DNA of 64,000 bases from Babesia bovis T2Bo (lineage: Eukaryota > Apicomplexa > Aconoidasida > Piroplasmida > Babesiidae): NCBI RefSeq assembly GCF_000165395.2, contig NC_010574.1:1488001-1552000 (forward strand). The letters are read 5' to 3'. The notes beneath the pieces were generated by a model. It made no database searches. It saw nothing but the letters and a program-made list of their open reading frames with translations, and had not been told where the DNA came from. Made by a program: the position numbers and the translations under genes. Shown here piece after piece: positions 12,311 to 23,501 of this stretch. Each line of letters opens with the position of its first letter. Within the stretch, counting starts at the first letter, position 1.

Positions 12311-12892
12311 AGACAGCGTCCTTGCAGTACTAATGATAGGTTGGTTAATGTAATGGAATCACGGCTATGTTACTAAAGCAAAGTCAATCACCTTGCTATC
12401 TTTTATCATGATACGAAAAAGATTACATAATGATTATGGGATGCAGAAGATAGATTATATGTGAAATGTGTGGATTCCGAATCCCAGTTTATATACATTA
12501 CGGCGTATTGAATTAAGCATTACCATGTTATATAAAGCAGAATGATTTCATGCTAACTAACAGGCACTATATAGCGTAATTATGTGTATGTTTTCCTTTA
12601 ATTGGTAGACTTTCAGTGTCTAATCATATTCCATGAAAGAGGACTGACTTTGGTAACTTAGAGCTACGGTACTATAGATGGACCGCTAAATTTTTCCTTG
12701 CTATATAAAACGAAAATGTTTACACATTCATATACCTTAATAACATTAGAGAATCCTTGGCTGTTTATTGTGTGGATGTGTCTATGGTAGTAGTGGGAGT
12801 GGTATCATGACATCCCCCTTAGAGCCAATGTTGGGGGTATAGTAGCTTACAAAACCTATATGGATATTTTGTACTCTATATAATTTATAATA
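12311..12892. other. Divergent intergenic region upstream of SF3A2
   Basis: This is 0.58 kb of AT-rich DNA between the large helical protein and SF3A2, transcribed in opposite directions. I see no supported ORF, repeat or RNA gene. It is presumably a shared promoter region. Confidence 0.5.
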
Positions 12893-13581
12893 ATGGATTA
12901 CCAGAATAGGGTAGGACATAAGACTGGTAGCGGAGGCCCTGCCTCTGCCCAGGACCTCGCATCTCATAACCGGGATCGTCTTCGTCGCTTAGCGCTCGAA
13001 ACTTTTGATCTAGGCAAGGATCCCTACCTTCAAAAGAATCATCTGGGCCAGTTGGAATGCCGATTATGTTTAACTATCCACGCCTCGGATGGTTCCTACC
13101 TCAGCCATACCCAGGGACGCAAACATCAGATGAATCTGGCACGTCGCGCAGCTAAAGAGGAACGTAACAACTTCCACCAACCAATACCTAAGCCAGTATG
13201 TTTTGTTGTCTATAGTTAACTATAATATAGGTGGGTATGCGACACACCAGTACGGTGAAGATAGGACGCCCAGGTTACAGAATCACTAAAATGCGAGATC
13301 CTGAGACTAATCAGTTTGCACTGCTATTTGAAATAGAATACCCTGATATTGAAGGGAAGCCACGTTACCGTGTAATGTCAGCATTTGAACAGCGTATGGA
13401 GCGACCACCAGACCCAGCATTCCAATTTCTGCTCTTTGCGGCACAGCCATATGAGACTATAGGTTTCAAAGTGCCTAATTTGGAAATAGACGACAGTCCT
13501 GGCAAGCTATATGTGCACTGGGATGAGACTTTGAAACTTTACGTGCTGCAGATACAATTTAGGGTAGGCTATATTCGGTAG
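12893..13581 (+). CDS. SF3A2: Splicing factor 3A subunit 2 (SF3a66/Prp11)
   Basis: Two exons (12893-13195 and 13231-13581, 35-nt intron, phase 0) give about 217 residues. The N-terminus MDYQNRVGHKTGSGG is the invariant SF3A2 opening. A U1-type C2H2 zinc finger follows (CRLCLTIHASDGSYLSHTQGRKH, two Cys and two His), then NLARRAAKEE and the conserved VKIGRPGYRITK...MSAFEQR...PYETIGFKVP block. The protein is part of the U2 snRNP SF3a complex needed for pre-spliceosome assembly. It is short because apicomplexan homologues lack the proline-rich tail of animals. The extreme C-terminus is slightly uncertain because a GT at the end of the last exon could donate to a further short exon. Confidence 0.94.
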
Positions 13582-13870
13582 CTTCACATCGATATTACAG
13601 AATTCTCGTACAACCAAACGTTTGCCGGCACTGCCACATAGGCCAAGTGTATATACTGGCGTAGGACCAAAGTTTACATAACTTTAGGAAATGGAATCAC
13701 AAGAGCGTTGATAAGACACCAATGCCAGAGCACCATCGTAATCATAATCGCAAATAATGTGGATATATCTAGCGTATTTTTACTCGTTAGTTGCTAGTGT
13801 ACACTAAGCCCGTTGCTAGTAGTGTATATGGCTATTACTACATCCAAATACAACGCTGTAGTAGTATGCC

Positions 13871-15675
13871 TCAGAAGATGTTGTACCATTGCTTACTTGC
13901 CTTGATACAGCGATCCTCAAATCTGCCACCGAACACCTTCGTTATGTCGTGCCACGACAGTGTATCGTATGCACCTTCAGCTATGTCATTGACCCAGGCC
14001 AGCTCGGTGTCATCTTCCACTCCACACATGTACTTGCTGTTGGGAGATGCCACTGCACAAAATTTACCTCTGCTTACATCTAGAAGGACCACAGAATCGC
14101 CCAAAAGATCTGACATGGTTTGTGTAGTCCTTGACTCAGGTAAGCGTGCAAGCTGTATCTCGGCAGTCATTGTTGGAGGAGGGTTGGCCTCAGTGTCCTC
14201 GATAAAAATGGCAAAAACGCTGCCAATGTTGTTAGAAATATCATATTTACCAAGAATAGTAAGCACCTTGGCCTCGTCAAATGTTTTGTACGCATTGCCT
14301 GAGACGATAAGACAAAACTTTTCACTGCGCCGATCATTGCCCATACAAAGGTACTTAAAGTTCTCACGCGTAAGTTCCAAAGGTGGGCTGGTAAGTAGAA
14401 TCAAATTCTCTATGTTACGATAAAGCAATGGTAGTTCACTCCTGCTGTAAGAAGTAACACCTATAAGCTCATTTTTATCCGCACTGTATAACAGTGCACC
14501 AGCGTCAGAATCACCTTTGATTTGAATTACAGTAGTAACTGCGATCATGTTATTATCATTCGTTGAAGAATGAGTTAAATCAGAGATAAACTCAGGGTTG
14601 GTGTACACCGACTGTACAGGAGACATCCAAAATGTGTCAAAAGCCCATTGATACTTGATGGCCAAATGCAAAATGGGAATAGGCGTAGCCATTCCCAGAT
14701 GTGACGCATGGAATAGCATAGATGGGCGCTTAATGTCAACAGCGGCTTTCTTCTTGAAATCAGCATAGTCTTTGCACGTAATCACTGCATTTGGATAAAC
14801 ACTCAAAAAGTAGTTCTTAAACTGCTTGAAGGACTTTAAAACATCCTGTGGAAATAGATCGTAGTCACCCCCAGGGTATATCATCATAACAGCAGGAAGC
14901 AGCTGTGCTTTTATTGGAAGCTTCTTAGCTGCCTTGGGATTAAGCAGAGAGTTTACACGGCCAAATTTGGCAAACTGGCCCATTTTGCTACCAGCCTCCT
15001 CCCATGTCTTTGAAAAGTATTGGCAATCGGGGGAATCATCCGAATACAATTGAACAACCCAAATGTCTGAAGAACTTCGCACAAGCTCGTCGTAATTCGT
15101 TTGAGTCAATTCAATTGTGGACGAAGGAATCATGTTAATAGTACGCCCGTCAGTCTCATCGTACAACTTCCTCAACTCAGGGTTGCCTAAAACAGTATGC
15201 ATTACACGGTTCAATGACGTACTCAATATCTTGTATGCAGCCTTCAGCTTCATAAACTTGTCCTTGCAATCAATACAATCTGGGTTTTTATCAGGATGCC
15301 TAAAATACAGATGCAAGCAACATATTAAAACCCTACCATTGATGATTCAGGTGGCGGTACTTTGCCTTGATTTCAGCATCCGTCGCCTTCCTAGACACGC
15401 CCATAATGGCGTAAATATCTTCACCAAACTCCGAGAAGTTTTGCATATAGTGGTATTTGTCTTCAAAATACTTAAGAAGGATGCCAACTGGAAATTATCG
15501 CCGCTTTAAATGACAACTTACACAGTAAGCAGATTGACAATATAATTACAACGGAGTAGTCTTTTACAAATCGTATAAAGTTAAAGGTGCCACGCTTAGT
15601 CGTTTTAGTGGGTGTTTCCTGCTTGGATGCACTTTTATCAGCGGCATTTTGCCGCTTACGGGGCTTTTGCTCCAT
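13871..15675 (-). CDS. Membrane-anchored J-domain protein with thioredoxin-fold region
   Basis: Three exons (15675-15522, 15487-15337, 15299-13871) total 1,734 nt, or 577 residues. The N-terminus is a basic, Lys/Thr-rich segment followed by one transmembrane helix (SVVIILSICLLFGILLKYF). A J-domain comes next: YAIMGVSRKATDAEIKAKYR, then the HPD motif (residues about 103-105) rebuilt exactly across the 15336-15300 intron, then FMKLKAAYKILS. The HPD loop stimulates Hsp70 ATPase. Downstream is a thioredoxin-like domain (IWVVQLYSDDSPDCQYF) in which the redox CxxC is missing. The order TM-J-thioredoxin-like resembles DNAJC16/ERdj8-type ER co-chaperones. ER membrane location is an inference. Confidence 0.87.
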
Positions 15676-16274
15676 GGTGGTCTAACTACCCAGTCTATAT
15701 ATTGGAGAAACGATTTAAATTATGCGGAAGCCTGAGTAAGTATATATACCTCCTTATGTGTACTAAATATGTATTCTTTCCGGAGCGACGTGTTAGAATG
15801 TTACAGGTGTGCCAGGATCCTTATGTGATGGGGGTGTAGGGATGCCCATTCTACCTAATTAAAAACAATAAAACTCTGATACATAACACTGAAATGTGTG
15901 TAAGAAGCTGATTCAACGGATTTTGTTCAAAGACACTCCAAAGTTGGCTTAATATTCGTGCTTCGACTCTGTCATATTTTCACCCTCGATACTACCGTAT
16001 TATTCAACACATTTTCTTTTTAACGTAACACACTGCATAGTAATGTAATTTAATATCATGATATTGAGTGATTCCATTAAAGTGTCATTATAGCGGCAAA
16101 AGTTGTACACCAATAACGCGCCTCGGGCACTACATAGTGTAATAAGGCACAAAGGCAACATCTACGAGTTTTTCATAGAGTTTAAATAATGCAATTATGT
16201 TTATGCTGACATGCATCACTGATATAGTTCATTTAGCATTGTCTATTTGACAACATCATTAATTTACGTTTACA
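15676..16274. other. Divergent intergenic region
   Basis: This is 0.6 kb between the divergent J-protein and GDP-mannose pyrophosphorylase genes. It is AT-rich and no gene or repeat is recognised. It presumably holds both promoters. Confidence 0.45.
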
Positions 16275-17863
16275 ATGAAGTGTGTTATTTTGGCTGGAGG
16301 CCACGGGACGCGCCTCCGGCCGCTTACATTAACGGTTCCTAAGCCCATGATACCATTCTGTAACCGTCCTATAGTGGAATATCAGATAAAAGCCAGTAAG
16401 GAGGTACGTGAGGATTCTGTTTTGTGTGTATAACATGTATTTTTGTATTTCACTACAGTGCTTCATTTCGAATTGTTTCCTGGTGATGTAGCATCGATTC
16501 TAGATGGCAATTGTTATGTCTGTTTTTCACCAAGTTGTGTCTACACGTTGTACCATATTATTCAGGCTGGAGTTGACCACATTATTTTAGCTATATCGCA
16601 TGAGCAAAATAACATGGTGCCAATGATAAAGGAACTTAGTGAAAGGGTAAGTGTATTTACTAAATCATATAGCATCACAGTGCAATATCCGTATCGACTG
16701 TTCAATTGAGAAGGAGTCACTAGGAACAGGTATGATTTATGATGATGACATTGACAGCTTACAGCTGGGCCTTTGAAACTTGCCAAAAATCTCATTTGTG
16801 ATCCTGCTGATAATTGCAAAGAATTTTTAGTGCTAAATAGTGATATAATCTGCAGCTACCCCTTCGCCGAAATGATATCCGCGCATCGCAAGAATAATGC
16901 AGATGCTACAATACTTGTAACCAAAACTACACACCCAAGTGATTTTGGTGTTATTGTACATGACGAAACATACCGCATTCATGAATTTGTGGAGAAACCA
17001 TCGCAATTCATCTCTAATCAGATCAATGCAGGTATGTCTTCCACACCAAATCTTACAAATCATAGGTATATATGTCCTGAACAAAAACATGCTAGACTAT
17101 ATACCCGACGGTAGCGTATCTATCGAGCGCTACTTATTTCCTACCATGGTCGCTATGGGACGGACTTACTGCCACCCTCTTAATGGGCTTTGGGCAGACA
17201 TTGGAAAGCCTTCCGATTACATCCGAGCGCAGCAGCTTTATTTAACAGGCCGACCTAAAGACGAAGAAATCATGATGCTAAGATGTGAAGGTGACAGTGA
17301 AGATGATTACATAAAAGAGTCACATGTAATGTTAAAGACACAAGGCGGCCTGTTAGTGAGGCTGCGTAACGTAAACAACAGTGCCATGAAAGATCCATTA
17401 GAAGGTGAACCAGCGGATATATCGTCATTCTCATTCATCGGAGCTAATGTGATTATACGACCACCCGTTATTATCCATCCTACTTCAAGCATAGGACGAG
17501 GATGCGTCCTAGGCCCAAATGTATGTATAGGCCCAAACACTGTTGTCGGTGAAGGTTGTAGAATTGTCAGGACGACTATTCTAGACGGTGAGTTGTATGT
17601 TAACCTAGTAAACCATTCCAGGCGTTCGGCTTAATGGCCATGTCTATATAGAAGGCAGTATTATAGGCTGGGAATCACAACTTGAATCATGGGTGGGTCG
17701 TTCTATATGTTTAAATATTACACTCTAGGCGCGTATAGAAGGTCTTACTGTACTAGGGAAAGACGTTAAGGTGGGAGAAGGGCTATTCGTCAGGGGTTCC
17801 ATTGTCCTTCCTCACAAGTCCATCACTACCAGTGTCTATGAAAGTGGCACTATAATAATTTAA
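16275..17863 (+). CDS. GMPP: GDP-mannose pyrophosphorylase (mannose-1-phosphate guanylyltransferase)
   Basis: Seven exons (16275-16403, 16566-16646, 16681-16729, 16765-17031, 17066-17587, 17622-17692, 17729-17863) sum to 1,254 nt, or 417 residues. The enzyme makes GDP-mannose from mannose-1-phosphate and GTP, the donor for GPI anchors and glycans. The nucleotidyltransferase signature [16 protein letters not shown] opens the protein. It is followed by [41 protein letters not shown] and [13 protein letters not shown]. The C-terminal third is a left-handed beta-helix of hexapeptide repeats ([15 protein letters not shown]). Introns are 34-36 nt except the first, which is 162 nt and carries no obvious cassette exon. 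An acidic insertion (KDEEIMML...EDDY) lies between the catalytic domain and the beta-helix. Confidence 0.95.
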
Positions 17864-17913
17864 AATGGTGTTGGAGTCAGCCCCGTGGACATATTTTTTA
17901 AAATTATAATGCA

Positions 17914-18634
17914 ATGATGCCGCTTACTTTGCTGAGGTGTGTATTACTTACCCTCGTTGTTTGCGGTACCAATGTACTTTCGTTGCGTAATTTGCGCCAT
18001 GTAAATCATTCCACTTTGTGTTTTAACAACTATCGCAACCGTAGCTACTTTAATCGTCTGGAGAAGGTAATTGAATGAGTCAACATATAACCCTTGCCAG
18101 GAATTAGACAACTTCAGGAACAACCCACCCCCAAATTGCACCTTGGAAGTATTTGGATCACGCAAAGATATCTGGATTATAACCTGGGTTGGTCTTCCTG
18201 GTACTATCTATGAAGGTGAAACGTATCGCCTCAAGATATTATTCCCCAAGGAATATCCCTTGAAGGCACCCACTGTATATTTCTTACAGCCAGGTATGTC
18301 ATAGTAATTGCTGTTAGCTGTGAGATCGTATTTTCTTCTTGCATGCTTTTGGCATTTCGTGCATTAAAACACTGATCAGCACCTGTACACGCCCACGTGT
18401 ACTCAAACGGCGACATTTGTTTAAGTAGCCTTGGATCGGACTACTTGCCTACTGCAACTGTTACAAGTTTTGTTCTTAGCATAATATCAATGTTATCTAA
18501 CGCCACTGAGAAACGTTTGCCAGCCGATAATCACCTGCGTAAGTTGAGATGTATGCCACCATGAATCTGCAGATGCGGAAATGCCACCTGGTTCAGCAGA
18601 CGCGCGATACCTCTATCACGATGACAAATGTTAA
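17914..18634 (+). CDS. Ubiquitin-conjugating enzyme E2 with apicoplast-type leader
   Basis: Four exons (17914-18066, 18101-18293, 18380-18538, 18573-18634) total 567 nt, or 188 residues. Residues about 50-180 are an E2 (UBC) fold: RLEKELDNF helix, GLPGTIYEGETYRL, FPKEYPLKAPTV, then VYSNGDICLSSL with the catalytic Cys at about residue 129. The canonical HPN is replaced by HAH-V, as in UBE2W-like E2s. Exon 1 encodes only MMPLTLLRCVLLTLVVCGTN plus a basic, Asn-rich segment. This is a strong signal peptide followed by a transit-like stretch. That fits the apicoplast-import ubiquitylation machinery (SELMA), whose E2 is nuclear-encoded in other apicomplexans. It is only 50 bp downstream of GMPP and on the same strand. 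Confidence 0.88.
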
Positions 18635-18693
18635 AATTCATGGCTTTAAATTGCGGCAGTACAATGCAAAGCTGGTGTATTATCCCATCGGCT

Positions 18694-20685
18694 ATGAGTA
18701 ACAACATCGTAGTACTAATATCGGTTTACACTATATACAGTATAGCGTCTATATGCTGTCTATCACACAGTTATCAAACTTCTTCGTTGTTGCCAACGTC
18801 AATAAATCCGGGAGATCGCCCTTCAATACCCAGCTTGGGTAGGATTTAATGCTTTATTACACAACATATAGAATATCTTGGCTTGGGTTATGACGCAATC
18901 GAAAGGGCACATAACCTTTTACAATCGAAGACAAATCCTGATGTCTCACATATTGATACAAGTTACAAAGGTCCCATTATAGAGTTGCGCTGGCCATCAG
19001 AAGGAAAACATCCCCTGTACAATAACACCCTGCGGTGGTCACTGCCTACCAATGTATATGGCTGGAGGGCACCTACATGTAAAATACAAGAGAATGTAAG
19101 TTTATAATGAATTGCATACATGGTATTAGGTCTCACGTGAAGACAGTGACGATTCCAGTTCAAAGCAACTGACCGCCGTCTTTGATGCAGCATTGTTTAA
19201 ATTAAAAGCGAAGAGACCAAAGTTTAAGAAAATGTTTAAAAACAAAGCTGATGGTTCACATGAGAAACGTACGGGTGAGATTTTTAAAAGCGATGGCAAC
19301 GATAACCATACAGACGTCAAAAATAAAAGTTCGAAAAAAAACAAGGAGCAAAAGAAGCAGAAAACAAAAACGAAAGTTGATAATGATGTTTTCAACAACA
19401 ATGACACAGTAGACGAAGGAATCAATTCCATCCTTCCTGACAATGAAAGTTACTACGTGAATGAAGATGCATCGGAAGAATCCGACACTTTGGATACGGA
19501 AACAAATGGAGAAGATGATGAGCTGCCTTTCTTCATAGAACTTCCAATTGGTAATTCCAACAAATATATTGGTTTAAACAACGACATTGTGCATGTGTCA
19601 ACAATCGTGGATAAAGATGATAGATCATCATTCCTAGAACATGGAGTACGACATACTGATAACATTGATGATATAATGTCTGCAATAGACGATTCAGTTG
19701 ATTCACTTTCTTTAGATGATCAAAAAACAGAACAATCCGATGAAGACTTACGTGAAGGCAAAAGGAAGCAGGTCTACGACTCACCAACGCATGTTCAACA
19801 TAATGTTGGAAAATATTCATATGATGTATTGAATACACTCGGCGACTCCGCAAAATATCAAGATCAAGGAGAACCCGCTGTTACCAATGAAAATGACGAT
19901 GAGCAAGTTCAATTAAGTGAAGAAGAAAAGACCGAGCTTTCAAAGACTAAAGCCGCTCTTTCATTCAATTTATCAATACAAAACACGCAAGATGTATATT
20001 CTTCTAATATGGAAACGGTAAAGAATGAAACTTGCACATCATTCGTCGCTGGCACTACTCTAGACAAAAACAGGTTTGTATGCAACAAAAGTATTTCATT
20101 TGTGCAGTCACTTCAGTAGAAGCTTTGAAAATGCATTGAAACATCTGTTGAGAGAATTAGACAAGGACATAGAGTGTTCCTTGAAGGATTACGGCACTGC
20201 AGCATGTAAGACGACGCTGACCAGGTGGTTTCACTTTTTCAGAAACTATGGGACACATGTTATAACTCGCATTACCCTAGGTATACAATACAATGTTCAG
20301 CATATAATATATAGGTGGCAAAATTATTATTGAGAAGAAACAACTAGACGAAGGATCCCGTACAAGCCAAAGTGCTTCCGGTGATTTAAAGGCACATATA
20401 GTATCTCCCGACTTTCAACTGAATGCCGGATTGGATAAAAATAACGAATCAAAGTCATCACAAAATGTAACATCAACAACGATGGACATGTTTGGTGGAG
20501 AAATTGGACCTGACTATGAAACACAAGAGTTTAATCCCCTGTGGGCCAAGAGCGTATCATACTCACCAATGCCTATAAGCATGGAGCTCACTCCACTGGC
20601 AAAGTTGTTCGAATCGAGTGGATACCGAGATCATTACTATGAGGCGCTATTACACTACGCTATAAGTGGTGTCAACCACCGTTAG
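18694..20685 (+). CDS. Perforin-like protein with MACPF domain
   Basis: Five exons (18694-18838, 18872-19095, 19130-20073, 20108-20280, 20315-20685) total 1,857 nt, or 618 residues. I chose the ATG at 18694 because it gives a clean signal peptide (MSNNIVVLISVYTIYSIASI). In-frame ATGs at 18628 and 18640 would overlap or abut the E2 stop codon. The MACPF domain begins with EYLGLGYDAI and contains the family signature as WFHFFRNYGTHVITRITLGG near residue 485. The domain closes with PMPISMELTPLAKLF. MACPF proteins form membrane pores used by apicomplexans to cross or leave cells. A roughly 250-residue Lys/Asp/Glu-rich low-complexity insert sits inside the domain (19190-20040). No separate C-terminal beta-rich domain is present. 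Confidence 0.9.
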
Positions 20686-20836
20686 CAGAGGTGCGCGCAT
20701 ACAGTAACGATGAAATGTTTGGATAACATTACCATTAAACGAAAAACCTTAACAAATTATGTTAAACATATCTCGCTAATATGGACTGCAGGGGTTGATT
20801 TATGCAGATAACTCTGACAGATGTATCGAGCTCATG

Positions 20837-22321
20837 TCAAAAACGATAGATATAGGATTGGGACGATGTGACATATCGCACCCAGCGATATGATGGCCCT
20901 GATGAAGGTGGTTGCAATACTCCAAGATATCTTACACGCACATTCGAAACGCTAAATAGAGGGGCCTCGAAGGTAAGGTTGAGAGGGCCGAACTCCCGCT
21001 TAGATATCTTTGATCCATGAGAACCCAGGTTAACCGATGCTCTGAGTGTATAACCAGTACATCCCTAATTAATATAAAGTACGCTACGTAAATAACCTAC
21101 CCTATATTTCCGCACCTCCCAAGAAATTGACTGGTCTTTCGGCCGGTACTCCGTAGCCTGACCGTTATCATGTGGGACTGTACTAAGAGTAGCACCCGTT
21201 GTACAAGATGGAAGTGGGCAGTGTAGCTTAACAAATGCATTGATATGCTCTGGCATCGTAGAAAAGACGTTAACGGTGATTGTCGCCTAAGTGTACTATT
21301 AGATTATTAAGCATAAACCAACCGCATCACCATCTATGTCCACAGCAGCTTTGATTCTAAATGGTATCACTGCATTACCGCTAATCCGATAACTCATCAA
21401 AGTAAATTCGCCTTCCAAAGGAGTAAGTGATAGCAGCCTAGCCTTCTCAAACTCTCTAGTATCTACGCATTCGTGGAAGTTGCAAAAATCCAGAACGGCT
21501 ACGTTGGGTACCTTGCATCTCCGGTTGTTTATCACAATATCCTCGTTAAGGGCTACTCTGACCATGGGATTTCCACTTAAAAAGCTCTTCATCCTAATTT
21601 GCCCCTCTACAGTAACACTCTTGTAAGTGTCGTCAGCACCCAAAATAGCAGAAACCTTCTCCAATACATCAACGAATATCTCGTTAGATCTGGCACCTTC
21701 CTTTGTTATGGGTCTCTGAGATACCGAACTTGGAACCGTTTTAGGGTTAGGATTAGTGCCCAAAGATAGTCGAGCCTATAAAGCATATATTCCTATCAAG
21801 CATACCCACCATAGACCGAGCATGAATCTTTGGAACCAAAGCAACGTTGTAAACCTTCTGTTTTAGCTGAGAAGTGTTGGTGCATTGCACATAACCGAAG
21901 TCAAGCAGCTCATCTAATAGTTCATAAGCCAAGATGAAATTCTGCCTTAAGGATTCCTCGGTCAGAATACCACAAAAATCCTATACCATATGAATTATTT
22001 AAGCAATTCCTTACTTTAAATGTACCAATAATGCGATTAAGAAGTTCCAACATATAAGACGGTGGCACAGCAAAGGAAGTGGTTGCCACAAAGTATAGCC
22101 CATTTCTCTTCAAACTATAGTAGAATACATCACCGATTCGAATAAGGGGTAAATTCCCTTCATGGTGTTCCGTCACAGCGCTATAGAACTCTTCAGCTGA
22201 CCCTAGAAGGATGTGCAATATGTTGTTACACAAACAGACCTCCTTCACCTTCGCCACGTAAACAGCGTAGCAGTATGCGATCGCCACCACTTGATATAAC
22301 AAAAAACCGTGATAAAGCCAT
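20837..22321 (-). CDS. Adaptor protein complex mu subunit, AP-4-like
   Basis: Six exons (22321-22249, 22202-22015, 21980-21810, 21775-21323, 21286-21101, 21064-20837) total 1,299 nt, or 432 residues. The N-terminal longin domain starts ALSRFFVISSGGDRILLRCL and continues to LAYELLDELLDFGYVQCTN. The mu homology domain follows (NEIFVDVLEKVSAI, EGQIRMKSFLSGNP, LTPLEGEFTLMSYRIS). It ends WVRYVTSSQSYIYRF, the family's usual C-terminus. Mu subunits bind tyrosine-based YxxPhi cargo signals in coated vesicles. Overall length and the VRYVTSS ending point to AP-4, but AP-1/2/3 were not formally excluded. The last two exons are easily missed because the upstream exon reads through to a stop at 21301. The gene converges on the perforin-like gene with 151 bp between them. 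Confidence 0.86.
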
Positions 22322-23501
22322 TATATTAGAAACGTAATTCGTAATCCTATATTAATGTGTTGTGTGTCCAATGTGTACGCCATGAGCAGTAATGACAATG
22401 TGATCCAATCACACATCGCACTAGACAATTACATATTTTAATCTGAGCAGGGTCCTTTTGTTAGGATCCATAGCTCATTTATTTGAGGTAACACATTTTG
22501 GTCGTTCTGTGAGTCATTGTTATACCATTGTAAATATAGCAAAATGTTCTTCTGTATATGTATGTATATATATATATATGTTTTAAGCGACAGTAAAAAA
22601 TATAATGGGAATTTTTATTATTATACTACCTAGACAATCATATATAGGTCTATAAAGGTTACAATATCTGGCATCACGATTCAGCTGTAACCGCCGTCAG
22701 TCAAAGGTAGAGTCATAATGGTCAAAAGTATGTAATTTCATACCGGATATGAAATAACACTCTTTCAGTAGATATATCAGATACAGGCATGTGTCATTGC
22801 TAATAGACACTGTCTCTGCGGAACGCAGTCAGTCTAACTCCCACCGTACCCCTTGTGAAAAGCAGCGTCCGGCTACAATAATAATTTATGCAATCAAAGA
22901 ACAACGTTGAATGAGTACAGAACAGATGTAAAGCTTAACGTGACAATCACCTACGTAAGATCCAATGAGCAGGTATAATTAACCGGCGATTGGTTTGTGA
23001 TTTTCAAGGAAGGTTACAAAGAAATTTATGTGTAATAATAAATGTACATTTTCACATAATCTGATACATTCAACAGGAAACTCACAGCATTGGGACTGTA
23101 TTTATTGCTGATAACGATAGAAATCATCAGAACGCACATTCGTAGAGTATAGATTGTAAAATTGCGTTAATATTGTATGCTAATAGCAATAAGGATGGTC
23201 CCATTATAATGATCTTATATGTGTCTGGGTATCTTAACACTTGACAAATGCAACCGTTGTAGGGCCACTAACCCATAATGTTTACCCACCTTTGTAACGG
23301 ACACATGTGCGGTGCTCGTTGGCACGCTGCAACTTAAATTTATAAAATTCACCATAGCAGCGTTTACGTCTAATTGATACCTGCACTATAGGATAAATTT
23401 TTGGCACTTTTTGTGTGTGTTGAAACGCGGATATTATTTCGCATTAGAATTAATTCTATTCGTGAAACACCACTGTAAAGTTCTAATTTGTGTTTTTCAC
23501 G
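22322..23501. other. Intergenic, AT-rich, with a short TA microsatellite
   Basis: This is 1.2 kb between divergent genes (AP mu on minus, Alba on plus). The only structure I see is a short (TA)n tract near 22560-22580. No ORF or RNA gene is supported. Confidence 0.5.

Noticed and set aside
16404..16565. Possible extra coding exon inside the long first intron of GMPP
   Set aside because: Joining 16403 directly to 16566 gives the uninterrupted family sequence; inserting the middle sequence would break the Rossmann fold.
21299..21301. Taking the stop at 21301 as the end of the mu adaptin
   Set aside because: The stop lies in a 36-nt intron (21322-21287); two further in-phase exons restore the normal mu C-terminus ending at 20837.
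22555..22585. Short TA dinucleotide run
   Set aside because: An ordinary AT microsatellite in intergenic DNA without associated structure.
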